Assembly (NCBI RefSeq): GCF_003052585.1
Contig: NZ_QASN01000021.1
Span: 1 to 64,000 of the forward strand
DNA: 64,000 nucleotides
Direction: 5' to 3'
Source of the DNA: Pseudomonas mangrovi
GTDB lineage: Bacteria > Pseudomonadota > Gammaproteobacteria > Pseudomonadales > Pseudomonadaceae
Shown here in pieces: positions 1-7,907 of this stretch. The notes beneath the pieces are model-generated. The model was not told the origin of the DNA and searched no databases. It saw only the letters and a list, made by a program, of their open reading frames with translations. The translations under genes were made by a program, and so were the position numbers. Numbering within the stretch: the stretch's first letter is position 1; every line of letters starts with the position of its first letter.

Positions 1-1388
1 GTGCCCGCCGCCTCGGTGCGTGATATCTCCAGGCCGCGGGCGTTATAGCTGTAGGTGGTGCGGTTGCCCTTGTTGTCGATCTTGCTGGTCAGCAGACCGC
101 GTGCGTCATAGGTGAAGGTGGAGTTGCTCGACGGGCAATTCGCCGACGGCTCGCCCTCGACGGCAATGATGCGCTTGAGGCCATGGATGCTCTGGAAGCG
201 ATAGGTAGTCTGCTTGCCCAGCGCGTTGGTGACGGTCGAGGAGCCGTCCGCGTTGTAGTCGATGCTGACGCGGTCCGCTCCGCCGGCATGCTCACTGGAA
301 ATCGCCCGCCCCTGCGCGTCATAGGACCAGGAGGCGTAACGCACACCGCGCTCATCGGTGATGCCGGTGAGCAGGCGCGGGTGCGTAGCGTCCTCGTAGT
401 GGTACTGACGACTCTCGCTCTGGCCGCCCAGGGTACGACTCAGCGCGACCAGGCGATTTTCCTCGTCGTACGTATAAGTCACCTGCAGCAGCGGACCGCT
501 CAGCGTAAGCGGCTGGCCATCAGGCCGAACGGAAATCTCCAGCTGATTGCCAAACTCGTCCGTCACCTGAATCTTGTCGTTCAGGTAGCTCAGATCGATT
601 CGCTCGACGGCGCTTTCGCGACGAGTCAGGCGGCCCTCGCTGTCGAAGTGAAATACCTCGTTGTTGGCAGAGCGATAGACCCAGCCCCCTTCTTGCCGAG
701 CCAGGCTCCCCCGCTCAGTAGGGCTCGGGGTGATGGTCGTGCCACTGAGGGTGAAGAAGCTTTCGCGACCATCGGCATGTACCAGCGCAACGGCCGGCGC
801 GGTGATACGAAGGCGCGTGGAATAGCCATGCCGCCACAACCCATCGATGCCGTTGTAAGCCCGGTCGAAGGTCGGCTTACCGGCGGCATAATCGCGCTCG
901 ACTTGAAACTTGTTGCCGTTACTGAAGTTGACTGGATTACCCGTCAGTACACCTGGACCGCTTTCCGAAGGCGGGGTAGAGCATAGATTCTCAGGCGCTC
1001 CCAAATCAGGCTCGCTGCACTTGCCCAGCGTAGGGTCGTATATAAGATTGGCAGGGCAGCCGTTTCCATATCGGATGTACGCGGAGGGACTGTTAAGAAA
1101 ACGCGTGCCCGCGCTCGTAGTCACCATAAACCAGCAATGTCCATGCCCCCCCGTGCCCTGCGGGTTAACGTGATCAAAATCGTACAACACCCAATTCCTT
1201 GACATGACGAGCTTCGGATCAATGTTTTTGCACGCCGCGGCCGCAGAACTAAAATAATCTGGTGTCTTGTAAAAGAACTGCAATCTGAATTTGTACTCCT
1301 CCGCCGCAGAATTTCCGCACGAAAAACCTAAAAGCAGTACCCCTGCAACCCTAACAACACAGCTAGAAAGTCCATTAACTAGAAGCAC
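1..1388 (-). CDS. RHS/YD-repeat protein, N-terminal part (runs off left edge)
   Basis: The reverse strand is open from a GTG at 1388 to the window edge (about 462 codons) and stays in one frame. AAGGAGAGG lies just upstream of the GTG. The protein begins with a hydrophobic stretch ending in SAAEE, which looks like a Sec signal peptide. A Cys-containing region of about 110 residues follows, then VLTGNPVNFSNGNKF, typical of the start of an RHS core (DUF6531-like), and then YD-type repeats such as YTYDEENRLVALSRT and FTYDARGLLTSK. RHS proteins form large secreted shells that often carry a variable C-terminal toxin. That end is outside the window, so toxin and immunity cannot be judged. The first 60 codons are AT-richer than the repeat part, suggesting a mosaic gene. 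Confidence 0.88.
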   Translation of the reverse strand, partial: MLLVNGLSSCVVRVAGVLLLGFSCGNSAAEEYKFRLQFFYKTPDYFSSAAAACKNIDPKLVMSRNWVLYDFDHVNPQGTGGHGHCWFMVTTSAGTRFLNSPSAYIRYGNGCPANLIYDPTLGKCSEPDLGAPENLCSTPPSESGPGVLTGNPVNFSNGNKFQVERDYAAGKPTFDRAYNGIDGLWRHGYSTRLRITAPAVALVHADGRESFFTLSGTTITPSPTERGSLARQEGGWVYRSANNEVFHFDSEGRLTRRESAVERIDLSYLNDKIQVTDEFGNQLEISVRPDGQPLTLSGPLLQVTYTYDEENRLVALSRTLGGQSESRQYHYEDATHPRLLTGITDERGVRYASWSYDAQGRAISSEHAGGADRVSIDYNADGSSTVTNALGKQTTYRFQSIHGLKRIIAVEGEPSANCPSSNSTFTYDARGLLTSKIDNKGNRTTYSYNARGLEISRTEAAG

Positions 1389-1398
1389 GAGCCTCTCC

Positions 1399-1743
1399 TT
1401 AATAAGCGCCAACATAGCCCAGTTCAGGCTCCCACCCTGAACATCGCATGTAATAGCTCCCAATTGACACATACTGAGATAATGCAAAAACAGCGACAGC
1501 CGCCAAATAGCGGGCAGCATGAAAGAAAACGTCCATGCAGAAAAAGCTCCCTTCGAAAACAGAAAAGCTCAGAAAATCGAAAGGCCACGATATAGCAACC
1601 CACTGAGCGATCAACAGAGCGGAATCCAAAACGCGAATTAGCGCAAAAACGACGAGTAACTGGCACATAAGCACCAATATTTTGATGCCCCATATATATG
1701 CTCGACGTCGTCCAAGCGTGCGATAAGGCTCACGCCCCCTCAC
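1399..1743 (-). CDS. Small membrane protein upstream of the RHS gene
   Basis: This frame encodes 114 residues from a GTG and ends 10 bp before the RHS start, so the two are probably co-transcribed. The protein has a basic N-terminus (RGREPYRTLGRRR) and about three hydrophobic segments, around residues 20-45, 50-70 and 80-95. There is no clear ribosome binding site, and an internal ATG at about residue 26 is an alternative start. The DNA is AT-rich compared with the flanks, which points to recent acquisition. I recognise no family. Its place suggests a role in export or membrane handling of the RHS protein, but that is inference only. Confidence 0.55.
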   Translation of the reverse strand: MRGREPYRTLGRRRAYIWGIKILVLMCQLLVVFALIRVLDSALLIAQWVAISWPFDFLSFSVFEGSFFCMDVFFHAARYLAAVAVFALSQYVSIGSYYMRCSGWEPELGYVGAY

Positions 1744-1870
1744 AGCAGGTAGAGGGTTTGGCGAGGCTGACGATGAAGGTCAGATCTGTTTCCTTCACGA
1801 GCCGGCCGTCGATCGCTTCACCTGCACTGTGACTGCCGTCACCAGCTGAAACATCGACGTGCAACTCCAC
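1730..1870 (-). CDS. Possible small ORF or gene remnant before the membrane protein
   Basis: A reverse frame stays open from about 1975 to a TGA at 1730 and reads like coding sequence (ELHVDVSAGDGSHSAGEA, then LTFIVSLAKPSTCCEGA). It has no ATG. The best start is GTG at 1870, giving 46 residues, but the frame could be the C-terminal remnant of a longer gene. Its stop overlaps the GTG start of the membrane protein by 14 bp, as in translationally coupled genes. No function is assigned. Confidence 0.3.
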   Translation of the reverse strand: MELHVDVSAGDGSHSAGEAIDGRLVKETDLTFIVSLAKPSTCCEGA

Positions 1871-2067
1871 GCCGCACTCGCAGGTCCATCCGCCTGCACG
1901 ACAGGCCCCTGCTTTGCCTGACCCGCGCGCTACGGCGGCGCCCTGCCTTCCCCGCCCCTTTCAGAACCTTGTGTCGACTCGCCAGAAACCACTGGCGCCA
2001 GTCCAGCACACCCGATGCTCAGCGACATCGCGCCGCGCATCTATCTGCCGGAAAAGGAGTTATTCCC

Positions 2068-3405
2068 TTGAAAACCATCATTCGTCTCGCCAGCCCTTTG
2101 CTGCTGGCTGCGGCCTTCCCTGCCTTTGCCATGGACCTGCGGGTCACCACCTTCGCCGACGAGTACGACGGCGAATGCAGCAGCACGCATTGTTCTCTGC
2201 GTGATGCAATCAGCGTCGCCAACGGGCTGGAGCGTTCACGCATCATCCTGTCCACCGGCGAATACCGCCTGGCGCGCGTCAACCTGCGCGACGAGGAAAA
2301 CGAGATCCTCGACGAGGACGACAACCTGGTTGGCGATCTGGACGTGATGAGCACGGTGACCATCGTCGGTAAGGGCATTGGGCAAACCATCCTGCACGGC
2401 GCAGACCTGGACCGACTGATCGAGGTGATGCCGGAGGGCCGCCTGACCCTGCGCGACCTGACCATCACCGGCGGGCGCACGCCGCATCGCGGTGCCGGCC
2501 TGGAAAACCGCGGCGCGACCGAGCTGCTGCGAGTGAGCATCGTCGGCAACTCGGCCTCTTCCGCGTTTATCTATGGCCAGGGTGGCGGCATCGCCAACAG
2601 CGGCAGCCTGCTGGTGAAGAACTCGACGATCTCGAACAACGTCTCCTGGGGCAGCGAAAGCGCTTATGGCAGTGGCGGCGGCATCTACAGCACCGGAGCG
2701 CTCTGGGTCCGTGACAGTCGCATCGGCGACAACAACTGCAGCGACGACAACGACGTCGGTCAGGGTTGCGGCATCTACAACACCGGCCTGGCAGAGATTT
2801 CCCGCAGCGTGCTGCACAACAATGGCGTGAGTTCGAACGGCACCGGCTCGGCGATTCTCAACCTTGGCCAGATGCGCCTGAACAACAGTACGCTGAGCGG
2901 CAATACCGCCGGCGAATATGGCGGCGCGGCGCTGGACAACGGCGCGGCCTGGGGCGTCGACAACACCCAGGTGGAAGCCGAGCTGATGAACGTGACCATC
3001 GCCGGCAACCAGGGCTACGGCCTGGTCAACCGCGCCAACCTGACCCTGCGCAACAGTGTGGTCGCCGGCAATCGTCAGTACGATTCGGACGTTCCCGGCA
3101 ACTGCCAGAACATCGGAGCGAATGCCAACTACAGCTCGCGCGGGCTGCTGCTGGGCAACGATGGCGGCAACTGCGTGGCCGAGTACGGCATCGACGATGC
3201 CACCACCTTTACCCGTCATCTGTTCCCGCTGGCAGAGAACAACGGCACTCTGGTGCATACGCTGCGACGTACCAGTGCCGCCATCGATGCCGCTGTCGGC
3301 AGCTGCTCCAGCCACGACCAGCGTGGCCTGGATCGTCCGCGTGACGGCAACGGCGACGGTCTGGCGGTATGCGATCTGGGCGCCTTCGAGCGCGCCTACC
3401 CCTGA
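2068..3405 (+). CDS. Secreted CSLREA / right-handed beta-helix protein
   Basis: The start chosen is TTG at 2068, with AAGGAG about 9 bp upstream. It is followed at once by a classic signal peptide (KTIIRLASPLLLAAAFPAFA), giving 445 residues. After cleavage comes the CSLREA signature (ECSSTHCSLRDAISVAN). The middle is made of short Asn/Ser/Gly-rich repeats of the parallel beta-helix type (for example LLVKNSTISNN, MRLNNSTLSGN). The C-terminus DQRGLDRPRDGNGDG...CDLGAFE is typical of choice-of-anchor Q proteins. Such proteins are exported and often surface-located; the ligand is unknown. The upstream 197 bp (1871-2067) hold no other convincing gene. Confidence 0.85.
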   Translation: MKTIIRLASPLLLAAAFPAFAMDLRVTTFADEYDGECSSTHCSLRDAISVANGLERSRIILSTGEYRLARVNLRDEENEILDEDDNLVGDLDVMSTVTIVGKGIGQTILHGADLDRLIEVMPEGRLTLRDLTITGGRTPHRGAGLENRGATELLRVSIVGNSASSAFIYGQGGGIANSGSLLVKNSTISNNVSWGSESAYGSGGGIYSTGALWVRDSRIGDNNCSDDNDVGQGCGIYNTGLAEISRSVLHNNGVSSNGTGSAILNLGQMRLNNSTLSGNTAGEYGGAALDNGAAWGVDNTQVEAELMNVTIAGNQGYGLVNRANLTLRNSVVAGNRQYDSDVPGNCQNIGANANYSSRGLLLGNDGGNCVAEYGIDDATTFTRHLFPLAENNGTLVHTLRRTSAAIDAAVGSCSSHDQRGLDRPRDGNGDGLAVCDLGAFERAYP

Positions 3406-3413
3406 TCTGCAGA

Positions 3414-3440
3414 GGCGCCGCCAGACTTTGGGGCGGCGCC
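3414..3440. terminator. Hairpin after the CSLREA gene
   Basis: GGCGCCGCC and GGCGGCGCC form a 9-bp stem with a 9-nt loop, 9 bp after the stop codon. No T-run follows, so this is a probable but imperfect terminator. Confidence 0.45.
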
Positions 3441-3459
3441 ATTGTGGATAGCGCGACAC

Positions 3460-3498
3460 CGCGACGGTGGGCCGGCACCGGCCGGCTCCACCGTCGCG
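3460..3498. terminator. Very stable nested hairpin between convergent genes
   Basis: CGCGACGGTGG pairs with CCACCGTCGCG (11 bp), and inside it GCCGGC pairs with a second GCCGGC across ACCG. It ends 3 bp from the stop codon of the HDOD gene. It lacks a T-run on either strand, so it may end transcription, protect mRNA 3' ends, or be a repeat element. Confidence 0.45.
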
Positions 3499-3501
3499 TC
3501 T

Positions 3502-4323
3502 TCAGCCGAGCAATTCGGCGAACGCCTTGTCACCCTCAAGGACCGCTGGAAGCCCATCGAACAGCTGCTCCAGATCCACCTCTTCGAACAGGGGCCCCTC
3601 CAGGCTCTGTCGCGCCTTATCGCTCACGCCATTGGCGGCCAGCGCCTCGCTGACCATCACCGCCTGCGCCACCAGCCGCGCATAACGTGCATCGCCTGCA
3701 GCCTGGCTCGGCCGCGCCTGAAAGGCGATGGCGTTCTGGATCAGCGGCGGCAACTGCCAGCGACGGGCCAGTTCCGCGCCCACCTCCGGATAGCCGAACC
3801 CCAGTTGCAGCGTCTCCTCCGCGGCCTGCGCCGCCGCGCCACGCTGTGGCTGGCGATTGAGCTGGCGGGCCACGTCCGGCGCGCCGGTCTGGATCAGCAG
3901 CTCGCCGATGTTGTGCATCATTCCGCAGGTGAAGGCCGCATCGGTGTCCAGCTTGAGCTGCTTGGCCAGGCAGCGGGCGACGCTGGCCACGCGAAAGCTG
4001 CGCAGCCAGAAGCCTTTCAGATCGAAGCCGCTGTCGGCCTTGAATGCGCCCGTCACGGCTGACGCCAGGACCAGCGTGCGCAGCGTATTGAAGCCCAGCC
4101 GCATGGCCGCATCCTCCACGCTCACTGCCTCGCGGGTACCGCGAAAACGCGCCGAGTTGGCCAGGCGCAGCACCTTGGCTGCGATGACCGGATCGCGCTC
4201 GATATTGCGCGCCACGCTTTCCAGGCTGGAGGAGGGGTTGTCGAACTGCTGAATCAGTTCCTGCGCGACCTTGGGAATGCTTGGCAGGTTGTGCAGCTCG
4301 GCGAAAAGGCTCTCGATATCCAT
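3502..4323 (-). CDS. HDOD-domain protein
   Basis: The protein has 273 residues from ATG at 4323, which has GGGAG just upstream; a longer frame to 4344 lacks this support. It begins MDIESLFAELHNLPSIPKVAQEL, the usual opening of an HDOD domain, and contains RDPVIAAKVLRLANSA and CGMMHNIGELLI. In the latter the HD-phosphohydrolase metal residues are degenerate, as is normal for HDOD. These cytoplasmic proteins are non-enzymatic relatives of HD domains used in signalling, often linked to c-di-GMP, chemotaxis or motility control. No receiver or GGDEF domain is attached. It stands alone, convergent with the CSLREA gene. Confidence 0.85.
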   Translation of the reverse strand: MDIESLFAELHNLPSIPKVAQELIQQFDNPSSSLESVARNIERDPVIAAKVLRLANSARFRGTREAVSVEDAAMRLGFNTLRTLVLASAVTGAFKADSGFDLKGFWLRSFRVASVARCLAKQLKLDTDAAFTCGMMHNIGELLIQTGAPDVARQLNRQPQRGAAAQAAEETLQLGFGYPEVGAELARRWQLPPLIQNAIAFQARPSQAAGDARYARLVAQAVMVSEALAANGVSDKARQSLEGPLFEEVDLEQLFDGLPAVLEGDKAFAELLG

Positions 4324-4628
4324 AGGCGACTCCCGTGCGAGCACCCGCCAGGCAGACGCTCAATGTGTATGGATTTCACAGCATAGACAGGACCAGGCAT
4401 GGTCGAGACGCTCGCATTGGCTGCGCTGACGAAATGCGCACGCAGAAGCGGACCTGGCCGGCTCACGCCGGATGCGGGCCAGCGGAGGGCGCACAGGACT
4501 CGTGCCGCGCGCTCATCCCTGCAGCCGCATCGTTTCTGGAGACTGCCGCACTACCATCAACGCCATTGCTCGCAGGCGCCGACATCGTGTCAGCTGTGCC
4601 CCTGGCTACTGGTCGAGTCGCTGGACGC
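4324..4628. other. Intergenic stretch with no recognised feature
   Basis: This lies between the start of the HDOD gene and the 3' end of the DUF2254 gene. Open frames here are extensions or shadows of the neighbours. It should hold the HDOD promoter, but I cannot point to a convincing -35/-10 pair. Confidence 0.4.
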
Positions 4629-5918
4629 TCAGCTTGCTGGTGGCGCAGCCGGCACCGCTCCGCCAATCTGCGCCGCCAACTGGCGAATCCGCAGCTTGTC
4701 CTCATCCAATGCCATGGCGCACTCCGCACGACGTAGCGCCAGGGCCGAATGCGCTGCAGCGCTTTCGGCAAAGGGCCCGCCGTACTGATGCAGCATCCGC
4801 AGGGTCTTCTGCAGACGCACCTGGACCTCCACCAGGGAAGCCCCGTCGCGGGCAATGGGGGTGAATATGTCGTCGAACAGATCGCGCAGCTCCATCGGTG
4901 GCACATGCACCCTGGCGCAGCGCATGCTGCCCATCGGGCCGGTACCCTCATCGGCCTCATCGTTCCAGTGCGAAAACAGGCGCGCCACTCGACCCAGTAC
5001 ATCTATCGCCGTTCCCGGATCATTCACCCCTGGTGACAGCGCCCGGGACGCGATCTCGGCGAGCACTTGAAGGCCGAAACGCGGGTCCTGGTCAAAGGAA
5101 CGTTCCGCGCCCAGCGAGAAACTGTCTGCAAGCACGCTCGGGACATCGGCTTCGTCGCACAGCACCCAGGCCATGGGCTCCAGCGGATGCACCAGCGACC
5201 CGGTGGTACAGATCAGATAGATCTGGCTGTCGTGCGCCTCGGCCCACGCCGACAGCTTGCCGATATCGATGTGGCGGATATAGCCGGTCATGCCCGGATG
5301 GATAGGCTTGGCGGCATCCGGGATCTGCCGTGGATCGAACAGCGCCGTGGTGCCGATTGCCGGGTTGTCGATCCGCGACTTCAGTGCGCTCAGGATCACC
5401 GCCTCCACCCGCGAAGTGGTGTCTTCCATGCGGCCGAAATGGGTCAGATGGTCGATCCAGCGCAGCATGGTGACGGCGATGATGACGATCACCAGAATCG
5501 TGAATCCGAACAGCACCATCCGGCCGCGCTCACCGTAGACCTCGGTGTTGAGGGCGATGATGCCCACCAAGCTGAAAAGAAAGGAACCTAGGAAGGTACC
5601 GAGCACGTTCTGGGTAGTGGTGTCGCGCATCAGCAGCCGCGTGGCCCGCGGGGTGATGTTGAAAGTCGCGGTACCGTAGGTCGACACCATCACCGTCAGG
5701 GAAAAGGTCGTCACTGCCAGCATGCTCGACGCCAGGATATCGAGGATGCTGCCCACCGCCTCGGCGCCGATGCTCAGCACCGCCTCATCGCTGGGCCAGA
5801 AGCGCTGCGCTGCGGTGGCAAGCAGTGCAGCGCCCACGCCAAACAGGGTGAACAGCGTCGCCCTGACCCACAACATGCGACCTATCTGGGCCAGAAACCA
5901 TTGCCACTTGGAAATCAT
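4629..5918 (-). CDS. DUF2254 family inner-membrane protein
   Basis: The protein has 429 residues. The N-terminal 150 or so hold about four membrane helices (around residues 15-35, 55-80, 100-125 and 130-150), with the conserved block SMLAVTTFSLTVMVSTYGTA between. The remaining 270 residues are soluble and include GYIRHIDIGKLSAWAEAHDS and RSFDQDPRFGLQVLAEIASR...SPGVNDPGTA, all hallmarks of DUF2254. The function of the family is not established. The gene is monocistronic, with its promoter facing that of osmE. Confidence 0.85.
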   Translation of the reverse strand: MISKWQWFLAQIGRMLWVRATLFTLFGVGAALLATAAQRFWPSDEAVLSIGAEAVGSILDILASSMLAVTTFSLTVMVSTYGTATFNITPRATRLLMRDTTTQNVLGTFLGSFLFSLVGIIALNTEVYGERGRMVLFGFTILVIVIIAVTMLRWIDHLTHFGRMEDTTSRVEAVILSALKSRIDNPAIGTTALFDPRQIPDAAKPIHPGMTGYIRHIDIGKLSAWAEAHDSQIYLICTTGSLVHPLEPMAWVLCDEADVPSVLADSFSLGAERSFDQDPRFGLQVLAEIASRALSPGVNDPGTAIDVLGRVARLFSHWNDEADEGTGPMGSMRCARVHVPPMELRDLFDDIFTPIARDGASLVEVQVRLQKTLRMLHQYGGPFAESAAAHSALALRRAECAMALDEDKLRIRQLAAQIGGAVPAAPPAS

Positions 5919-6195
5919 CGGTACGTCCTGTCAGAGAATTTCAGTGCATGGCGTAGCCATGCTCCGCGCCTTGGACCCCGCAAAACGGCCCCTGTCTCGG
6001 CAGCAGGCTCGCTGCAGATCGACATCACCCGCGCGATCTGACGCCCCGTGCCTCGCTTCAGGTCCCGCAATTCGTCCAGGTGACCCGTGCCGGCAACGAT
6101 TCCCGGCCCTCCACACAGCCCTCGGCCGCAGCGCAATCACCTCGTTCATCTGCCCGACGGCGGGGCGAACCCTGCCTATCGGCGACCCTGGCCGC

Positions 6196-6223
6196 GAACT
6201 TGCGCGGCGTTTCGCCATTCCAA
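6196..6223 (+). promoter_or_regulatory. AlgU (sigma-22/RpoE)-type promoter of osmE
   Basis: GAACTT at 6196-6201 is followed after 17 bp by TCCAA at 6219-6223. This fits the AlgU consensus GAACTT-N16/17-TCnnA. Transcription would start near 6230, leaving a leader of about 33 nt before osmE. In P. aeruginosa osmE is reported as AlgU-dependent. The rest of the 5919-6263 stretch holds nothing else I can name. Confidence 0.7.
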
Positions 6224-6263
6224 CCTGTGTCGCCCGGTTCGGGCAGCTCACAGAGGTAGCCCC

Positions 6264-6596
6264 ATGAACATGAAGAGTCTCACCGTGCTTTGCGCCATCG
6301 TAGTGCTTGCCGGCTGCGCCGGGCACAACCCGATCGACCGCATCACCTATCGCAACGAGCCCCTGGTCAAGCAGATCGAGCACGGCATGTCGAAGGATCA
6401 GGTGCAAACCCTCGGCGGCCCGCCCTCCAGCGAGTTCCATCGCACTGCCCATGCCGGCAGCTGCAACAACTACGTACTGAATCGCGATGGCAAGGAACAG
6501 ACCTACTACGTCAGCTTCAACAGCGATGACCGTGTCGACGGCAAAGGCTTCACCACCTGCGAAGAACTCGACAGCCAGCAACGCGAGCGCCACTGA
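6264..6596 (+). CDS. osmE: Osmotically inducible lipoprotein OsmE
   Basis: The protein has 110 residues, close to the 112 of E. coli OsmE. ATG at 6264 follows GAGG at about 10 bp and opens a lipoprotein signal with lipobox LAGC (VVLAGCAGHN). Downstream, VKQIEHGMSKDQVQTLGGPPSS is the SmpA/OmlA (BamE-like) helix-turn motif shared by OsmE, followed by a small beta domain. It is expected in the envelope, with unknown biochemical role, induced by osmotic stress. The AlgU-type promoter upstream agrees with this. A strong terminator follows, so the gene is monocistronic. Confidence 0.9.
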   Translation: MNMKSLTVLCAIVVLAGCAGHNPIDRITYRNEPLVKQIEHGMSKDQVQTLGGPPSSEFHRTAHAGSCNNYVLNRDGKEQTYYVSFNSDDRVDGKGFTTCEELDSQQRERH

Positions 6597-6613
6597 GCAT
6601 TTCCGCCCTCCGC

Positions 6614-6651
6614 AGGAGGACGAGCGAAGGGCTCGCTTCGCTCGTCCTCCT
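6614..6651. terminator. Terminator between osmE and the PMP3 gene
   Basis: AGGAGGACGAGCGAA pairs with TTCGCTCGTCCTCCT around a short GC-rich loop, followed on the plus strand by the T-rich GTTCTTTTCC. It ends osmE and probably also the convergent PMP3 gene. Confidence 0.8.
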
Positions 6652-6726
6652 GTTCTTTTCCTAAAGAACCCCCTGAAGAAGTAATGCGCTCGGCCTGGCG
6701 TCGTTGAGGTCGCCTGGCTGCGGCGC

Positions 6727-6885
6727 TCAGCGCTTGGCGATGATGTATACCGCGTGGATGATGCCGGGGATGTAGCCAAGCAGGGTCAGCAGGATGTTGA
6801 GCCAGAAGGCGCCGGCGAAGCCGACCTGTAGAAAGACGCCGAGCGGCGGCAGGAGGATGGCGAACAGAATACGGACCAGATCCAC
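6727..6885 (-). CDS. PMP3/YqaE-family proteolipid membrane peptide
   Basis: This 52-residue reverse-strand gene starts with GTG at 6885, 6 bp after AGGAGA. The sequence MDLVRILFAILLPPLGVFLQ ... WLNILLTLLGYIPGIIHAVYII is the full UPF0057/PMP3 pattern: two membrane helices, the LPPLGVF signature and GYIPGIIHA. In yeast and bacteria such peptides sit in the plasma membrane and are linked to salt and osmotic stress and membrane potential. Its position beside osmE fits an osmotic-stress theme. Confidence 0.9.
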   Translation of the reverse strand: MDLVRILFAILLPPLGVFLQVGFAGAFWLNILLTLLGYIPGIIHAVYIIAKR

Positions 6886-7116
6886 TGTGGATCTCCTGTA
6901 GGGATGGATGCGCGGGGTTTCATAGATCGACTCCCCGGCTACCCCTGCGGTTCCTTGCCATCCGATGCCGAGCTGGCCATAGTCTGCCGCGCGCTGCGCA
7001 GCTGCGACTCACACCCGCGCACGCGATCTGCCCCCCGGTGCAGGTCCGACGGGGATTTGCCCCACGGCAGGGTGCCCTCGACACCGGATTGCGCAGTAAA
7101 AGGAAAGGAGACCGCG

Positions 7117-7509
7117 ATGAAACCCACCCTGCCTGCCTGTGCCGCCCTGGCAATGCTGCTGAGCGGCTGCGAAGCGCTGATGTTCGGCAATGTGATCGTC
7201 GGCTGCGCCATGCGCCCGACCCCCGAGGTACTGCCCAGGGAGCTGCCCGTCGCGACAGTGGGCGAGCCCTACAGCGTGCAGATCGAGGTGATCAACGCCA
7301 GCACCCCGCTCGGCAATCTGCAGGTGATCCCGGACAAACCGCTGCCCGATGGGCTTGAGCTGGTACATGACGAGAGGCAGAAGCACGCCGTCATCCAGGG
7401 TACGCCTCGCGCAGCCGGCCGCTACGACGTGCAGCTCCACGGCTGGACCTACGGCACCCAGTGCACCGGTCAGGACATCGACAAGCTCTACCGGCTCGAG
7501 GTGCGCTGA
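7117..7509 (+). CDS. Lipoprotein with putative Ig-like domain
   Basis: The start is ATG at 7117, preceded by AAGGAGA. The 130-residue product opens with a lipoprotein signal whose lipobox is LSGC. The body reads LPVATVGEPYSVQIEVINAS ... LPDGLELVHDE...HAVIQGTPRAAGRYDVQLHGW, the pattern of a putative-Ig (He_PIG) fold: P..A.VG..Y...I, LP.GL, I.GTP...G.Y. It has an extra Cys pair (GCAM, TQCTG). It is likely anchored in the outer membrane facing the periplasm. No function is known, and no operon partner is evident. Confidence 0.75.
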   Translation: MKPTLPACAALAMLLSGCEALMFGNVIVGCAMRPTPEVLPRELPVATVGEPYSVQIEVINASTPLGNLQVIPDKPLPDGLELVHDERQKHAVIQGTPRAAGRYDVQLHGWTYGTQCTGQDIDKLYRLEVR

Positions 7510-7580
7510 GCCGCTGCTGAAGCACCGCCAGCCGTCGGTGCACAGCGCCGCAGCCTGCGGCGCTCGGCATTTCTCTTTGT

Positions 7581-7907
7581 TCAGTCGCTCTGCCGCCGCA
7601 CATCCAACAGATGCACCTCACCCGCCTCCACGCCAATCTCCAGCTCGACCTGGTCGCCGACCGCCAACCCCTGTAGCTGTTCGGGCGTGGCGCTGAAATC
7701 CATCACCATCGGCGGCCACTTCAGCTCGGGTATGGCGCCGTGGGCGACGCCGAGCTGATTGCTCTGATGATCGATGCTGCGTACTTCGGCTTGTGTCCTG
7801 GCGGTTGTCATCGTCGCACGCTGGTGATGGCCGGCGTGCGGGTCGGCAGCCTGGGCGCTGCCGAGGGACAGGCCGAGCAGTAAAGCGAGACAGGTGCTTC
7901 TGTTCAT
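7581..7907 (-). CDS. cusF: Periplasmic copper/silver-binding protein CusF-like
   Basis: The 108-residue protein has a signal peptide ([15 protein letters not shown]), a His-rich mature N-terminus (DPHAGHH), and the CusF metal site [10 protein letters not shown], which contains the Trp and two Met residues of the CusF copper site (W44, M47, M49 in E. coli). It is the last gene of the efflux operon, and its ATG overlaps the cusA stop by 4 bp. It should deliver Cu(I)/Ag(I) to CusB/CusA in the periplasm. Confidence 0.88.
   Translation of the reverse strand: MNRSTCLALLLGLSLGSAQAADPHAGHHQRATMTTARTQAEVRSIDHQSNQLGVAHGAIPELKWPPMVMDFSATPEQLQGLAVGDQVELEIGVEAGEVHLLDVRRQSD

Noticed and set aside
183..986. 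Plus-strand 267-codon frame in the RHS region
   Set aside because: The minus strand reads as continuous RHS/YD repeats through this region, with signal peptide and ribosome binding site; the plus frame is its shadow.
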